From an uncultured Coriobacteriaceae bacterium (GTDB lineage: Bacteria; Actinomycetota; Coriobacteriia; Coriobacteriales; Atopobiaceae), in assembly GCA_902798915.1 (NCBI GenBank), contig CADBYM010000030.1:1-41054 (forward strand): a stretch of DNA of 41,054 nt, given 5' to 3'. A program made the translations under genes and the position numbers. Shown piece by piece: positions 22,147 through 30,759 of the stretch. The notes under the pieces are model-generated. The model was not told where the DNA came from and did not search any database. It saw nothing but the letters and a program-made list of their open reading frames with translations. The first letter of the stretch is position 1. The number at the start of each line of letters is the position of its first letter.

Positions 22147-22330
22147 GCGCCTGGGCCAGAATGGGCTGGCTGACGAGGATGGCAGTTATCGAAGAATTCG
22201 GCGGGTGCTGCCACGGCTGCTGGGGTGGTCGTAAGAAGGGGAGCAAAAAGCGGAAGAGCCGTAACAGAGGACCCTTCGAACCCTAACGTCCGCATACAAA
22301 GAGTTTGACGGTTCGTGCCCACGGCACGTG
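22147..22330 (+). ncRNA. glmS ribozyme (glucosamine-6-phosphate-activated self-cleaving RNA)
   Basis: The sequence A-GCGCCTGGGCCAG at 22147 has the conserved cleavage-site string, with cleavage expected between A22147 and G22148. Downstream are the invariant CTGACGAGGATGG, TTATCGAA and TTCGGCGGGTG blocks; GGCAG pairs with CTGCC (P2.1) and ACGGCT (22213-22218) pairs with AGCCGT (22257-22262) to form P3. CGAACC and ACAAAGAG further on match the P4 region. When glucosamine-6-phosphate is abundant the RNA cuts itself and the glmS message is degraded. It lies 86 nt before the glmS ATG. The 3' limit is approximate. Confidence 0.92.
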
Positions 22331-22415
22331 CCGCCTATGGTTGAGGTTCCGGCTCGCCTGATGGGGGCGAATCGCGGATGAGCCTCGGCCATGCAACAGA
22401 CTATGGAGGAAGACT

Positions 22416-24266
22416 ATGTGTGGAGTAGTGGGATATACCGGCAGGAAGCAGGCAGCCGCATGGCTGCTCGATGGATTGGCGACGCTCGAGTATCGTGGAT
22501 ATGACTCTGCGGGCATTCAAGTGGTCTCGTCTTCGGGCAACCTGCACGGCGTGAAGTGTGCCGGGCGTGTGGCAGACTTGCGTGAGCGTGCCGCCGCCGC
22601 GAATCCGGAGGGGACCTGTGGCATCGGGCACACGCGCTGGGCAACTCACGGTGCCCCCACCGATCGCAATGCCCATCCGCACTTGGATGGTTCCGGTCGC
22701 ATTGCCGTCGTGCACAATGGCATTATCGAGAACTTCCAAGAGCTCAAGCGCGAGCTGATGGCCACGGGGCACCAGTTCCGCTCCGATACCGACACTGAGG
22801 TAATCCCCCACCTCATCCAGGAGGCGTGGGAGGGGCCGGCCAAGGGCGACCTCGCCATGGCCGTGCGCAACGCCTGTGACCGCCTTGAGGGCTCGTGGGC
22901 CGTTGCCTGTGTGTGTGCCGACGTACCGGGTACCCTCGTGGTAACGCGCAAGGGCTCGCCGCTCGTGGTGGCCTCCACCGATGATGGTGCCTACGCGGCC
23001 TCTGACGTCATGCCGCTGGCTGACGTCACCTCGCACGTGCTTCAGCTCAACGACTACGATGTGGCGACGCTTACGTCCGACGGCGCCATCCGCATCGTCG
23101 ATCGCGACGGACGAGTGGTGGATAATCCCACCTCGTTCGACATCGATTGGGATGCCTCGGCGGCAAAGATGGGCGGCTACTCCGACTTCATGGCCAAGGA
23201 GATCAACGAGCAGCCCGAGGCAATCGAGCGTCTGCTCAAGGATCGTCTGGGCGAGCATGGCATCGAGCTGGACGAGCTCTCCCTCTCGAGGTCCGAGCTT
23301 GCGGCCATCGACAAGATCGTGATTATCGCATGTGGCACCTCCTACCACGTGGGCCTTATCGCAAAGGTGGCCATCGAGCGTTGGGCGAAGGTGCCCGTTG
23401 CCGTCGAGTTCGCCAGCGAGTTCAACTACAACGAGGACTATCTCGTCACCGACCACACGATGTGCCTGGTCATCACGCAGTCCGGCGAGACGGCCGACAC
23501 CTTGGCCGCCGCCCGGCGCATGAGGGGCATGGGCTGCACCGTGTTTGCCATCACCAACGTGCTGGGATCGACCGCTGCGCGTGAGGCGGATGGCACCCTG
23601 TACATTCAGGCAGGTCCGGAGGTGGCCGTGGCCTCCACCAAGGCCTATACCGCACAGATGATCGCGTCGTACCTGCTGGCGCTGCGCCTCGCCTACGCCA
23701 ACGGCCGCATGACGCTGGCGGAGGTTCAAAAGCATTATCGCGACATGGAGCAGGTGCCCGACCTCATGCGCGAGGTTCTCAACCGTCGCTGGCAGGACAA
23801 GCAGGCCTCACAGCGCTTCCGTGACAAGCAGTCGTCGCTCTTCCTCGGGCGCAACGTGAGCTCGACGACCGCCTATGAGGGTGCGCTCAAGCTCAAGGAG
23901 ATTAGCTATCTGCATGCCGAGGCATATCCCTCCGGCGAGATGAAGCACGGGCCGATTTCGCTCATCGAGGGCGGCTTCCCCGTGGTTGCCATCGTTCCGG
24001 CCGATCACGTGCACGACAAGACCGTCTCGAACATCCAGGAGTGCCTGGCGCGTGGCGCCGTAGTCATCGCCGTGGCGACCGATGGGGACGAGAAGATCGC
24101 AAAGATGTGCCAGGAGGTGCTGTGGGTGCCGCAGTGCCCCGACCAGCTCATCGTGCCGGCGGTCTCGGTCATCCACCTGCAGTTGCTCGCCCGCTATGTG
24201 GCACGTGAGCGGGGCTATGACGTGGACAAGCCGCGCAACCTTGCGAAGTCGGTTACGGTGGAGTAG
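22416..24266 (+). CDS. glmS: Glutamine--fructose-6-phosphate aminotransferase (isomerizing)
   Basis: The 616-residue enzyme makes glucosamine-6-phosphate from fructose-6-phosphate and glutamine, the first step to UDP-GlcNAc and peptidoglycan. The N-terminal Cys after Met (MCGVVGYTG) is the glutaminase nucleophile, and GHTRWATHG and YRGYDSAG match the glutaminase domain (1-235). Two SIS sugar-isomerase domains follow, with IACGTSYHVGL near 308, SGETADTLAA near 355 and the end DKPRNLAKSVTVE. Length fits the family. The start has GGAGGA at a good distance. Control by its product through the upstream ribozyme is expected. Confidence 0.97.
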   Translation: MCGVVGYTGRKQAAAWLLDGLATLEYRGYDSAGIQVVSSSGNLHGVKCAGRVADLRERAAAANPEGTCGIGHTRWATHGAPTDRNAHPHLDGSGRIAVVHNGIIENFQELKRELMATGHQFRSDTDTEVIPHLIQEAWEGPAKGDLAMAVRNACDRLEGSWAVACVCADVPGTLVVTRKGSPLVVASTDDGAYAASDVMPLADVTSHVLQLNDYDVATLTSDGAIRIVDRDGRVVDNPTSFDIDWDASAAKMGGYSDFMAKEINEQPEAIERLLKDRLGEHGIELDELSLSRSELAAIDKIVIIACGTSYHVGLIAKVAIERWAKVPVAVEFASEFNYNEDYLVTDHTMCLVITQSGETADTLAAARRMRGMGCTVFAITNVLGSTAAREADGTLYIQAGPEVAVASTKAYTAQMIASYLLALRLAYANGRMTLAEVQKHYRDMEQVPDLMREVLNRRWQDKQASQRFRDKQSSLFLGRNVSSTTAYEGALKLKEISYLHAEAYPSGEMKHGPISLIEGGFPVVAIVPADHVHDKTVSNIQECLARGAVVIAVATDGDEKIAKMCQEVLWVPQCPDQLIVPAVSVIHLQLLARYVARERGYDVDKPRNLAKSVTVE

Positions 24267-24305
24267 CGATACGTCTGGCACAATCGACCAAGTCCGTTGT
24301 ACCAT

Positions 24306-24360
24306 ATCACAGAGGATTGTCCTTTCGATTGGAGTGGACCGTCCTCTGTGATTGTCTTTT
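24306..24360 (+). terminator. Terminator between glmS and acpS
   Basis: ATCACAGAGGA (24306-24316) pairs with TCCTCTGTGAT (24342-24352), followed by TGTCTTTT. The hairpin ends about 22 nt before the acpS start, so acpS may depend on read-through or a promoter not recognised here. Confidence 0.8.
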
Positions 24361-24381
24361 GGTCGAGGGAGACGGGCGCAT

Positions 24382-24873
24382 ATGGCACTGGCGGGCATTG
24401 GCGTGGACATGGTCGAGATCGCGCGAATGGAGAAGATTCTTGTGCGGCGGCCAAACTTCGCGAAGCGCGTGTTCAGCGAGGAGGAGCGTGCGTACTGCGA
24501 TCGCATGGCACGACCGGCCCAGCATTATGCGGCGCGCTTTGCCGCCCGTGAGGCAGTGCTCAAGGCGTTGGGGACGGGGTTCTCGCAGGGCATCGGCTTT
24601 GCCGACGTGTCGGTGGCGCGCAACGAGGCCGGCCAGCCCCAGGCCAAGCTGTCGGGACGTGCCCGCGAGGTGGCAGACGAGCAGGGTGTGCGCGAGGTGG
24701 CCCTCTCGATTTCGTACACGCACGAGATTGCCGTGGCGAATGCCGTCGCGGTGACCGACGACGTGCGACCTCGGGCCGAGGCGAAGCCCGATCCAAAGGC
24801 CGACTTGCGCAAATCGTTTAGGGAGGCGCGCTCACTGCTCGACGAGCTCGAGCGCGTGGAGACAGACGAATGA
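24382..24873 (+). CDS. acpS: Holo-[acyl-carrier-protein] synthase
   Basis: This enzyme attaches 4'-phosphopantetheine from CoA to acyl carrier protein. The first motif GIGVDMVEIARM (residues 5-16) carries the metal-binding Asp, and AARFAAREAVLKALGTG near 52-68 carries the second acidic site; SISYTHEIAVANAVA closes the core. The protein has 163 residues, against about 120 usual; the last 35 are a charged extension rich in Lys, Asp, Arg and Glu. ATG at 24382 is chosen because homology begins there; an in-frame extension to 24352 would fall in the terminator. It should also activate any DltC-type carrier. Confidence 0.93.
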   Translation: MALAGIGVDMVEIARMEKILVRRPNFAKRVFSEEERAYCDRMARPAQHYAARFAAREAVLKALGTGFSQGIGFADVSVARNEAGQPQAKLSGRAREVADEQGVREVALSISYTHEIAVANAVAVTDDVRPRAEAKPDPKADLRKSFREARSLLDELERVETDE

Positions 24874-24944
24874 TGCCGCGGCGCGACGCGTGGGCCTGCC
24901 TGCGTGCCGCGCCGCAATCGATGGCAAAGAGGAGTTGAGATTCT

Positions 24945-26561
24945 ATGCAACCAGTGCTAAACGTCGAGGACGTCCGACATGTGGAAGAGCTGCTCACGAA
25001 GGCGGGCGTGAGCCTCTCGGAGCTCATGAGGCGCGCAGGCGCAGCGGCCGCGCAGGAGGTTGAGCGTCTGGAGGACGTCTCGTCGGTCGTGGTGCTCGTG
25101 GGCATGGGCAACAATGGTGGCGATGGCTGGGTCGCGGCAGAGCGGCTCATGGGCCAAGGCATGGATGTCACCGTTGTCACGCCCATCGAACCAGCCCGGA
25201 TCGAGTCGAACCTCGCGCATGTGGTGGCGGTCAACGCGCAGCGAGCGGGCGTGCCCATTGAGGTGGCGCCTCCGCGCGAGCGCCTTGAGGAGCTGCTTGG
25301 CACGGCAGACGTGATTCTTGACGCCCTGCTGGGGACGGGCTTTCATGGCGAGCCCACGGCGCCGTTCGACATCTGGATCGATTGCGTCAACGCCTCGGGC
25401 GCGCGCGTGGTTGCGGTGGACGTTCCGAGCGGACTCTCCGCCCAGTCGGGCCATACACCGGGTGCGTGCATCATGGCCGACGTCACGGTTACGATGCTGA
25501 GCCTCAAGCCGGGGCTGCTCTCGGACGAGGGCCGTGACGTGACTGGCGCCATCGTGGTGGCACCCCTTGCCGAGCAGACGGAGGGGTTGGTTCTGGAGGC
25601 CGATCCCGTCGCCTGGCGCGTTGAGGTGGAGGACTACATCGACGTGACGATGCCCCCGCTCTCTGCGGTGGACAAGTACTCGCGTGGGACCGTGCTCGTG
25701 GTGGGCGGCTCCACGCGCTTTCCCGGCGCTGCGATTCTTGCCGCAAAGGCTGCCGCACGTGCCGGCGCCGGATACGTGACGCTTGCCGTGCCCGAGCCCG
25801 TGGTGTCCGTCGCACAGGCGCATCTCGTGGAGATTCCCGTGCTCGGAATGCCCTACGACCCAAAGACGGGTTCCTTCGCAGCCGATGCCCGCGAAGAGCT
25901 CATTCATCTGGCAAAGCGAAGTGGTGCGGTGGTGGCTGGGCCGGGTATGTTGGTCAATGCATCGACGATGTCGGTGGTTGCGGGACTGTTGCAGTGCGAT
26001 GTGCCCTTGGTACTCGATGCCGACGCGCTCAACTGTTTGGCACAGCTCACCACGGGTCGGCTCGACAGCTTCCCCGAACTCATTCGCCGCTCTTCTCCTC
26101 TGGTGCTGACGCCGCACCGGCGCGAGCTGGGAAGACTCGTGGGAATGCGGGAGAATCCCCCCGAGACGTTGACGGCGGCACTTGACGCCGCGCGACGCAT
26201 CGTGTGGTCCGAAGGCGGCAACGAGGTGTGTGTGGTGGCCAAGGGTACCGCGACGGCGTGTGTGGGTGTCGACATCGCGCTGTTGCCGAAGCCGGGCCCT
26301 GCGTCGCTTGCGACGGCTGGCTCGGGTGATGTGCTCTCGGGCATCATGGGGGCGTCGCTCGCGCGTGGCGCAGAGCGGTTTGGGGGAGAAAGCCTGCCGC
26401 TCATGTGTGCGCTCGCGTGCGAGGTGCACGGGTATGCCGCTGCGATTGCGGCCGAGCGTCTGGGCACACGAGGCGTCATGGCGATGGACGTGGCCGATGC
26501 CGCCGGTCTGGCAACCGATGCGCTTGAGGAACAGGCGTCCTATGTGGAGGACTTTGAGTGA
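24945..26561 (+). CDS. nnrD: Bifunctional NAD(P)H-hydrate epimerase / dehydratase
   Basis: The 538-residue fusion repairs damaged (hydrated) NADH and NADPH. The N-terminal epimerase domain (about 1-215) shows VVVLVGMGNNGGDGWVAAERL near 47-67 and VVAVDVPSGLSAQSG near 155. The C-terminal ADP-dependent dehydratase domain (about 225-520) shows VVGGSTRFPGAAILAAKAA near 252, LTPHRRELGRLVG near 388, VVAKGT near 430 and TAGSGDVLSGIMGASLARG near 460, the ribokinase-like catalytic loop. The start is 71 nt after acpS with AGGAG before the ATG. It continues a housekeeping run into alr. Confidence 0.93.
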   Translation: MQPVLNVEDVRHVEELLTKAGVSLSELMRRAGAAAAQEVERLEDVSSVVVLVGMGNNGGDGWVAAERLMGQGMDVTVVTPIEPARIESNLAHVVAVNAQRAGVPIEVAPPRERLEELLGTADVILDALLGTGFHGEPTAPFDIWIDCVNASGARVVAVDVPSGLSAQSGHTPGACIMADVTVTMLSLKPGLLSDEGRDVTGAIVVAPLAEQTEGLVLEADPVAWRVEVEDYIDVTMPPLSAVDKYSRGTVLVVGGSTRFPGAAILAAKAAARAGAGYVTLAVPEPVVSVAQAHLVEIPVLGMPYDPKTGSFAADAREELIHLAKRSGAVVAGPGMLVNASTMSVVAGLLQCDVPLVLDADALNCLAQLTTGRLDSFPELIRRSSPLVLTPHRRELGRLVGMRENPPETLTAALDAARRIVWSEGGNEVCVVAKGTATACVGVDIALLPKPGPASLATAGSGDVLSGIMGASLARGAERFGGESLPLMCALACEVHGYAAAIAAERLGTRGVMAMDVADAAGLATDALEEQASYVEDFE

Positions 26562-26575
26562 GAGGGGAGCATGCC

Positions 26576-27739
26576 ATGACGCGCGAAGCGAAGTGTCCTG
26601 AGGATCGATGGGCTTGGGTGGAAATAGACCTCGATGCGCTTCGGCATAACACGCAGTCGCTGCGGAGGCTGATTGCGCGAGACGTGCAGATGATGTGCGT
26701 GGTAAAGGCCGACGCGTATGGGCATGGTGCCGTACAGTGCGCCAAGACGATGCGCAGGGCCGGCGCGAACCAATTTGCCGTCGCCACGGTCACCGAGGGT
26801 GTGGAGTTGCGCGAAGCAGGTATCCGCGAGCCCATCCTCATCCTCTCTCAGCCGCCGGTGGAGACGGTGCAGCGCATCGTCGACTACGATCTGATGCCAG
26901 CGCTCTTCGAGCAGGACTTCGCGCTCGCGTTGGGCGAGTGCGCGGCCGCCGCAGGCAAGGTGGCGCGCTACCACTTGGCAATCGATACCGGCATGACGCG
27001 CATCGGTGTCAGTTGGCGCGACGTGCTCGAGATGCGGCGAGGCATTCACTTCCATCGCGGCATCGAGTGCGCGGGCACCTTCACCCACTTCGCTACGGCC
27101 GACGTACCGCGTGACTGGGACTTCCAGATGCAGGCGCGTCGCTTCAACGAGGCGGTTCAGGCGCTCAAAGACGCGGGTTACCAGACGGGTCTTGTCCATT
27201 GTGCAAACACGCCTGCAACAATCATGCACCCCGAAGTGCACGAGGACATGTGCCGTGTGGGCGTCGGGCTGTATGGTTTGCATCCCTGCATAGAGACGCG
27301 GCGCGAGATTCATCTTAAGCCGGTGATGAGCGTGCGTGGGCGCATTACGCGCGTCGAGCGGCCCGAGGTGGGTACCGGCGTGAGCTACGGGCTCACCTAT
27401 CGCGTGCCCAAGCCCAATATCCAGATTTGCACGGTGCCCATCGGGTATGCGGACGGACTGTCGCGCACGCTCTCGGGCAACATGGACGTGTTGGTCAACG
27501 GTGAGCGCTGCCGACAGGTGGGACGCATCTGCATGGACCAGTTCATGTTTGAGGTGAGCGTCAACAACGTGCGCGCGTATCGGCCGACGCGTGCCGTCGA
27601 GTATGGTGACGTGGTGACGGTGCTCGGAAGCGACGGGGACGAGTTCATCTCGGCAGACGACATGGCGGCGAAGCGCGACACCATCAACTACGAGGTTGTC
27701 TGCGACTTTGGGCTGCGCTTGGAGAAGGTCTATGTGTAG
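26576..27739 (+). CDS. alr: Alanine racemase
   Basis: This 387-residue PLP enzyme interconverts L- and D-alanine and supplies D-alanine for peptidoglycan and, in this genome, for the dlt pathway. The PLP-binding Lys is in VVKADAYGHGA near residue 42-52, and the second catalytic base Tyr is in GVSYGLTYRV near 268. Other matches are YHLAIDTGMTRIGV near 133 and VGRICMDQFMFEV near 315. The start at 26576 follows GGGGAG by 6 nt; GTG at 26558 overlapping nnrD is less likely. Confidence 0.95.
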   Translation: MTREAKCPEDRWAWVEIDLDALRHNTQSLRRLIARDVQMMCVVKADAYGHGAVQCAKTMRRAGANQFAVATVTEGVELREAGIREPILILSQPPVETVQRIVDYDLMPALFEQDFALALGECAAAAGKVARYHLAIDTGMTRIGVSWRDVLEMRRGIHFHRGIECAGTFTHFATADVPRDWDFQMQARRFNEAVQALKDAGYQTGLVHCANTPATIMHPEVHEDMCRVGVGLYGLHPCIETRREIHLKPVMSVRGRITRVERPEVGTGVSYGLTYRVPKPNIQICTVPIGYADGLSRTLSGNMDVLVNGERCRQVGRICMDQFMFEVSVNNVRAYRPTRAVEYGDVVTVLGSDGDEFISADDMAAKRDTINYEVVCDFGLRLEKVYV

Positions 27740-27815
27740 CGCTGCTCCCGCGGCGCGGCAGCAGCGGGGGCGCCGTCGCGTGCGGCGCTCCTATCTATTT
27801 GAGGAGGACGAATCC

Positions 27816-28439
27816 ATGTCGGTCATGCGCATCCCCGGACATGATCACCAAAAGCCGCAGGAAGTGACGCTCGAGGAGATTCGCGCCGTCATGGGCGAAT
27901 GTCACCTGTGTCCGCTCTGGGAGACGCGTACCAACCTCGTCTTTGGCGTGGGCAATCCCAATGCTCGCGTCATGGTGGTGGGTGAGGGACCGGGACGCAA
28001 CGAGGACTTGCAGGGCGAGCCCTTCGTGGGTGCGGCGGGACAGAACCTTGACGCGCTCCTCTCGCTCGCGGGGCTGCGACGTCAGGACGTATACATTGCC
28101 AATGTTGTGAAGTGCCGTCCGCCCGGTAACCGAAACCCCAAACCGGAGGAGATCGCCGCGTGCTCGCCATTCCTGCGCGAGCAGGTGCGCTCGATCTGGC
28201 CGGATGTGATCGTTTGCTTGGGCAACTTTGCCGCACACTTCATCCTGCGTACCGAGATGGGCATAACCTCGCTGCGTGGGCGCTTCCATCAGACTGGGCA
28301 CTTTGCCGTGCTGCCCACCTTTCATCCTGCGGCAGCTCTGTATCATCGCGAGTGGCAGCCGGTGTTGGAGGACGACTTCCGCATGTTGGGCACATGGCTG
28401 GCTGAGCACCCTGCCGGTCCCGGGAAGGTGCAGCAATGA
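27816..28439 (+). CDS. Uracil-DNA glycosylase, family 4 (iron-sulfur type)
   Basis: The 207-residue protein removes uracil from DNA. Motif A is [18 protein letters not shown] near residues 52-69, and the active-site His motif is [10 protein letters not shown] near 168. Cys residues in ECHLCPLW (near 29-32), NVVKCRPPG (near 100) and AACSPFL (near 115) fit the four ligands of the [4Fe-4S] cluster of family 4. GAGGAGG before ATG 27816 decides the start over a longer frame that overlaps alr. The stop overlaps the tsaE start (ATGA). Confidence 0.92.
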   Translation: MSVMRIPGHDHQKPQEVTLEEIRAVMGECHLCPLWETRTNLVFGVGNPNARVMVVGEGPGRNEDLQGEPFVGAAGQNLDALLSLAGLRRQDVYIANVVKCRPPGNRNPKPEEIAACSPFLREQVRSIWPDVIVCLGNFAAHFILRTEMGITSLRGRFHQTGHFAVLPTFHPAAALYHREWQPVLEDDFRMLGTWLAEHPAGPGKVQQ

Positions 28440-28975
28440 GTGCAGGCGTTCAGAATGCGGGGTCTTCGGCCGTAGGCTCTTCGGACACGGAGGCCGCCGT
28501 CGCGTTTGTGGCGCATTCGACGGACCAGACCGTCGCGTTGGGCCGTCGCTTGGGAGAGCTGCTCGAACCTGGTGACGTGCTTGTGCTGACGGGTGACCTC
28601 GGGGCCGGAAAGACGCAGCTCACGAAGGGCATTGCCGCAGGCATGGGTGTTGCAGACGACGTGTGCAGCCCGACCTTCACCATCGGCATGGTCTATGAGG
28701 GTGCACGGATGCCGCTGTATCACTACGACCTGTACCGGCTCGACGATTCGTCACAGCTTGACGACACGGGCATCTTCGACGTTTTGGGCGACGACGGACC
28801 GTGCGTCATCGAGTGGGGCGAGCAGTTCGCCGACGAGCTGGGAGACGAGCGCCTGGACGTGGTGCTCTCTCGTCTTGATGACGAGTCCGTGGCGGGTGAG
28901 GAGCCCGCCCGGAGGGTGGCGTTCTACCCGCATGGCGTGCGACCCGAGCAGATCGCCTCTCGAATGGCCGTCTAG
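28436..28975 (+). CDS. tsaE: tRNA threonylcarbamoyladenosine biosynthesis ATPase TsaE
   Basis: The 179-residue protein has a Walker A loop in TGDLGAGKTQLTKGI near residues 52-66, the conserved SPTFTIGMVYEG near 82 and the YHYDLYRL segment near 98, all typical of TsaE. It powers the TsaB-TsaD complex that makes t6A on tRNAs reading ANN codons. It starts inside the end of the glycosylase gene. About 30 N-terminal residues are an unconserved Ser/Ala-rich lead. In related bacteria tsaE is followed at once by tsaB; here 1.8 kb with an inserted-looking module separates them. Confidence 0.93.
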   Translation: MSAGVQNAGSSAVGSSDTEAAVAFVAHSTDQTVALGRRLGELLEPGDVLVLTGDLGAGKTQLTKGIAAGMGVADDVCSPTFTIGMVYEGARMPLYHYDLYRLDDSSQLDDTGIFDVLGDDGPCVIEWGEQFADELGDERLDVVLSRLDDESVAGEEPARRVAFYPHGVRPEQIASRMAV

Positions 28976-28992
28976 ATGACAGACGCGCATTA

Positions 28993-29028
28993 GTGGGGCG
29001 GCACGCTCGGTGCCCGCCCCACCCTTTT
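28993..29028 (+). terminator. Terminator after tsaE
   Basis: GTGGGGCGGCAC (28993-29004) pairs with GTGCCCGCCCCAC (29010-29022) with one bulged base, followed by CCTTTTC. Confidence 0.8.
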
Positions 29029-29035
29029 CGGTGCC

Positions 29036-29080
29036 CGCCCTGCGCCCGTCTGTCCCGCCCGTCCGCCCGTCCGCCCGCGA
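29036..29080 (-). repeat. C-rich tract with G-quadruplex motif on the minus strand
   Basis: The tract repeats CCGCCCGT. Four CCC runs at 29054, 29058, 29066 and 29074 are spaced by 1, 5 and 5 bases, which is a canonical G-quadruplex pattern when read on the minus strand. It lies just outside the left 93-bp element. Confidence 0.7.
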
Positions 29081-29116
29081 ACGACTTGGCCGTCTGCCCA
29101 GCCTGACCACCTGCGA

Positions 29117-29209
29117 ACTACTCAGCAGGTATCAAATCATGAAGTAAAGAGAAGGGAATCCTGCGGTTTTGTCAAAGTGATTAGATTAATAATCACCTGC
29201 TGAGTAATT
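29117..29209 (+). repeat. Left 93-bp palindromic element
   Basis: The element begins with TACTCAGCAGGT (29119-29130) and ends with its exact reverse complement ACCTGCTGAGTA (29195-29206). An inner hairpin GTGATTA/TAATCAC lies at its 3' side. It is AT-rich in a GC-rich setting. It is matched in inverted orientation by the element at 30444-30536 over the full 93 bases, about 70 of them identical by hand alignment. Confidence 0.85.
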
Positions 29210-29274
29210 GGCCCCGGGCGTCCGTGCGAAACCGGGGGCCGTGCGGGGTCGGTGGCCGTGGCCGTGGCAGGGCC

Positions 29275-30390
29275 TCAATCCTGTTTGGTGCTCTTGGGCA
29301 TGAGCTCCGTGAAGAGCTTCGTTCGCCTTTGCAGGCCTATGTCGTCGGGCGACTCGAGCTCGACGCCCAATCGGGCAGCGATTTGATGGGCCAATACCGT
29401 AGTTCCTTGCAACGATGCGATGACGCTTGGAGTGACGCGATATGTCGCATAGCCGAGCGAGGTCAGGATGTTCGAACGTATGGCGTCGTTCGTGCGTTTT
29501 GCCTCGTTTGATCCGCCGTGGAACGTGGTGCTGTCGTACTCGAGTGCCACACCGCCATCCTCCCACCGCATGTCCGCGCAAACGACATCGCGATCAGATA
29601 GGTGCCCACGCCATTGGGATACGTCCAGGTCTTTGTTGAGGACGGGCCGCGGCAAGCCGAAGCCGCCCATCTCGACGGGGAGCGTGAGCATGAGCGCAAG
29701 GGCAGTCTCCATGGGAGACTTCGAATGGTCGAATGCGAGTTGCGCGGCCCTCACAGCGCGGCGTTCCATCGAGCGACTGCCCATCGAACGCGCCATGGCC
29801 TCGAGGCTATGACAGCTCATGAGGGGCGCGGCATCATAGTTTGTGCCGCTTTTGCCGACGGGAAGCCGGTAGGTGCCGGCAAACTCGCACGCCACGACGG
29901 TTGCGGCCACGAGGCTGCGGATGCGTTCCCAGTTGAGCGGTATCTCCATGACGGGCTTCTCGTCGAGGCCTATACTGGCGATGATCTCGGTCTCGGCGCG
30001 TACCGATTCCGCGAAGTCATCGAGAAGCGCGTCGAGCTTCACGTTGGAGCCGCATAGTTGGAGGATGGCGAGCTCGGGCCCGCTCACCAAAAGGCTTTTT
30101 CTCATCCAAAGGAGGGAGTTGGCAGGCAGATCCCGACTCCACACATGAAAGGCCGCTTGTCGCCCGCGGCTGCGGTCACGCGAAGACGGGACAATGAGGT
30201 CCGTTGGCCGAGAGGTGATGCCGAGGTCTTTGAGATCCGTTGTCGCGCAGAATTTGAGAAACTCGCGTTGGGTGGAGACGCAGTTGCCATGCTTGGGCAG
30301 TGGTCGCGGCTCTTTGGGCCAACGCCGTTCCTCGCCCGAGGCCAATCGAAGTGCCTCGCATGCCGATCGGTGGCTTATGAACGCATGCAT
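29275..30390 (-). CDS. Predicted PD-(D/E)XK (DUF559/Vsr-like) nuclease of unknown role
   Basis: The 371-residue protein has no family I can name with certainty. The N-terminal half resembles the AbiEi-like proteins common in Actinobacteria (a start HRSACEALR, a later LLWMRKSLLVSGPELAILQL segment). The C-terminal part has the signs of a small Vsr/DUF559-type nuclease fold: CADMRWEDGGVALEYDSTTFHG near residues 286-308, with an Asp and E-x-D, then KRTNDAIRSNILTSLGYATYRVTPSVI near 315-341, where R-x-N-x-L and a following beta strand are typical. The start at 30390 follows GGAGAG closely. It is single, minus-strand, and bracketed by inverted 93-bp elements, 54 nt upstream and 66 nt downstream of the gene. 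It interrupts the plus-strand tsaE-tsaB order, so it is likely an insertion. Confidence 0.55.
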   Translation of the reverse strand: MHAFISHRSACEALRLASGEERRWPKEPRPLPKHGNCVSTQREFLKFCATTDLKDLGITSRPTDLIVPSSRDRSRGRQAAFHVWSRDLPANSLLWMRKSLLVSGPELAILQLCGSNVKLDALLDDFAESVRAETEIIASIGLDEKPVMEIPLNWERIRSLVAATVVACEFAGTYRLPVGKSGTNYDAAPLMSCHSLEAMARSMGSRSMERRAVRAAQLAFDHSKSPMETALALMLTLPVEMGGFGLPRPVLNKDLDVSQWRGHLSDRDVVCADMRWEDGGVALEYDSTTFHGGSNEAKRTNDAIRSNILTSLGYATYRVTPSVIASLQGTTVLAHQIAARLGVELESPDDIGLQRRTKLFTELMPKSTKQD

Positions 30391-30443
30391 CGTCTCTCCA
30401 GTCTTGTCCGGAAGTGGTTGGAGTTCTTGGTGGGACTCCCTGC

Positions 30444-30536
30444 AATTACTCAGCAGGTGAATAGTATTCTAATCACTATGACATAATCGCAGGAAAAATG
30501 ACCGAATGGTTCAATACTAGATACCTGCTGAGTAGT
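30444..30536 (-). repeat. Right 93-bp palindromic element (inverted copy)
   Basis: It has the same 12-bp ends as the left element, TACTCAGCAGGT (30447-30458) and ACCTGCTGAGTA (30523-30534), and aligns with it in reverse orientation without gaps. The inner hairpin is kept by changed bases on both sides (GTGATTAG/CTATTCAC), as expected if the fold matters. Its orientation places candidate -35/-10 boxes (TTCCTG-18-TAGAAT on the minus strand) toward the nuclease gene. Confidence 0.85.
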
Positions 30537-30540
30537 TTCG

Positions 30541-30665
30541 GGTTGGTCGGGAGGGAGGGACGTCCGGTCGGGAGGGACGGCCGGTCGGGAGGGATGGCCG
30601 ACCGGGGGTTGGTCGGGAGGGAGGGACGGCCGACCGGGGAATGGCCGGAATGGACGGCCGGAGGC
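30541..30665 (+). repeat. G-rich tandem tract with G-quadruplex motif
   Basis: GGTCGGGAGGG recurs at 30545, 30566, 30583 and 30611. G runs at 30604-30608, 30615, 30619 and 30623 are spaced by 6, 1 and 1 bases, a G-quadruplex pattern on the plus strand. GGCCGACCGGGG copies around 30595 and 30628 can also pair with GGTCGG. It lies just outside the right 93-bp element and mirrors the tract on the left. Confidence 0.7.
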
Positions 30666-30759
30666 GCGGGCCGGGTGGAGAAGAGCCGTGTTGGGTCAGA
30701 CGTCCGCACTTCGACGCCCCGTGTTACACTTCATGCGTTACACGAGAGAAGAGGTGGCC

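Noticed and set aside
22002..22286. 94-codon plus-strand frame upstream of glmS
   Set aside because: It crosses the terminator and the conserved core of the glmS ribozyme; the conservation is RNA, not protein.
24957..26429. 490-codon minus-strand frame opposite nnrD
   Set aside because: His/Arg-rich composition and exact overlap with a conserved gene mark it as an antisense shadow.
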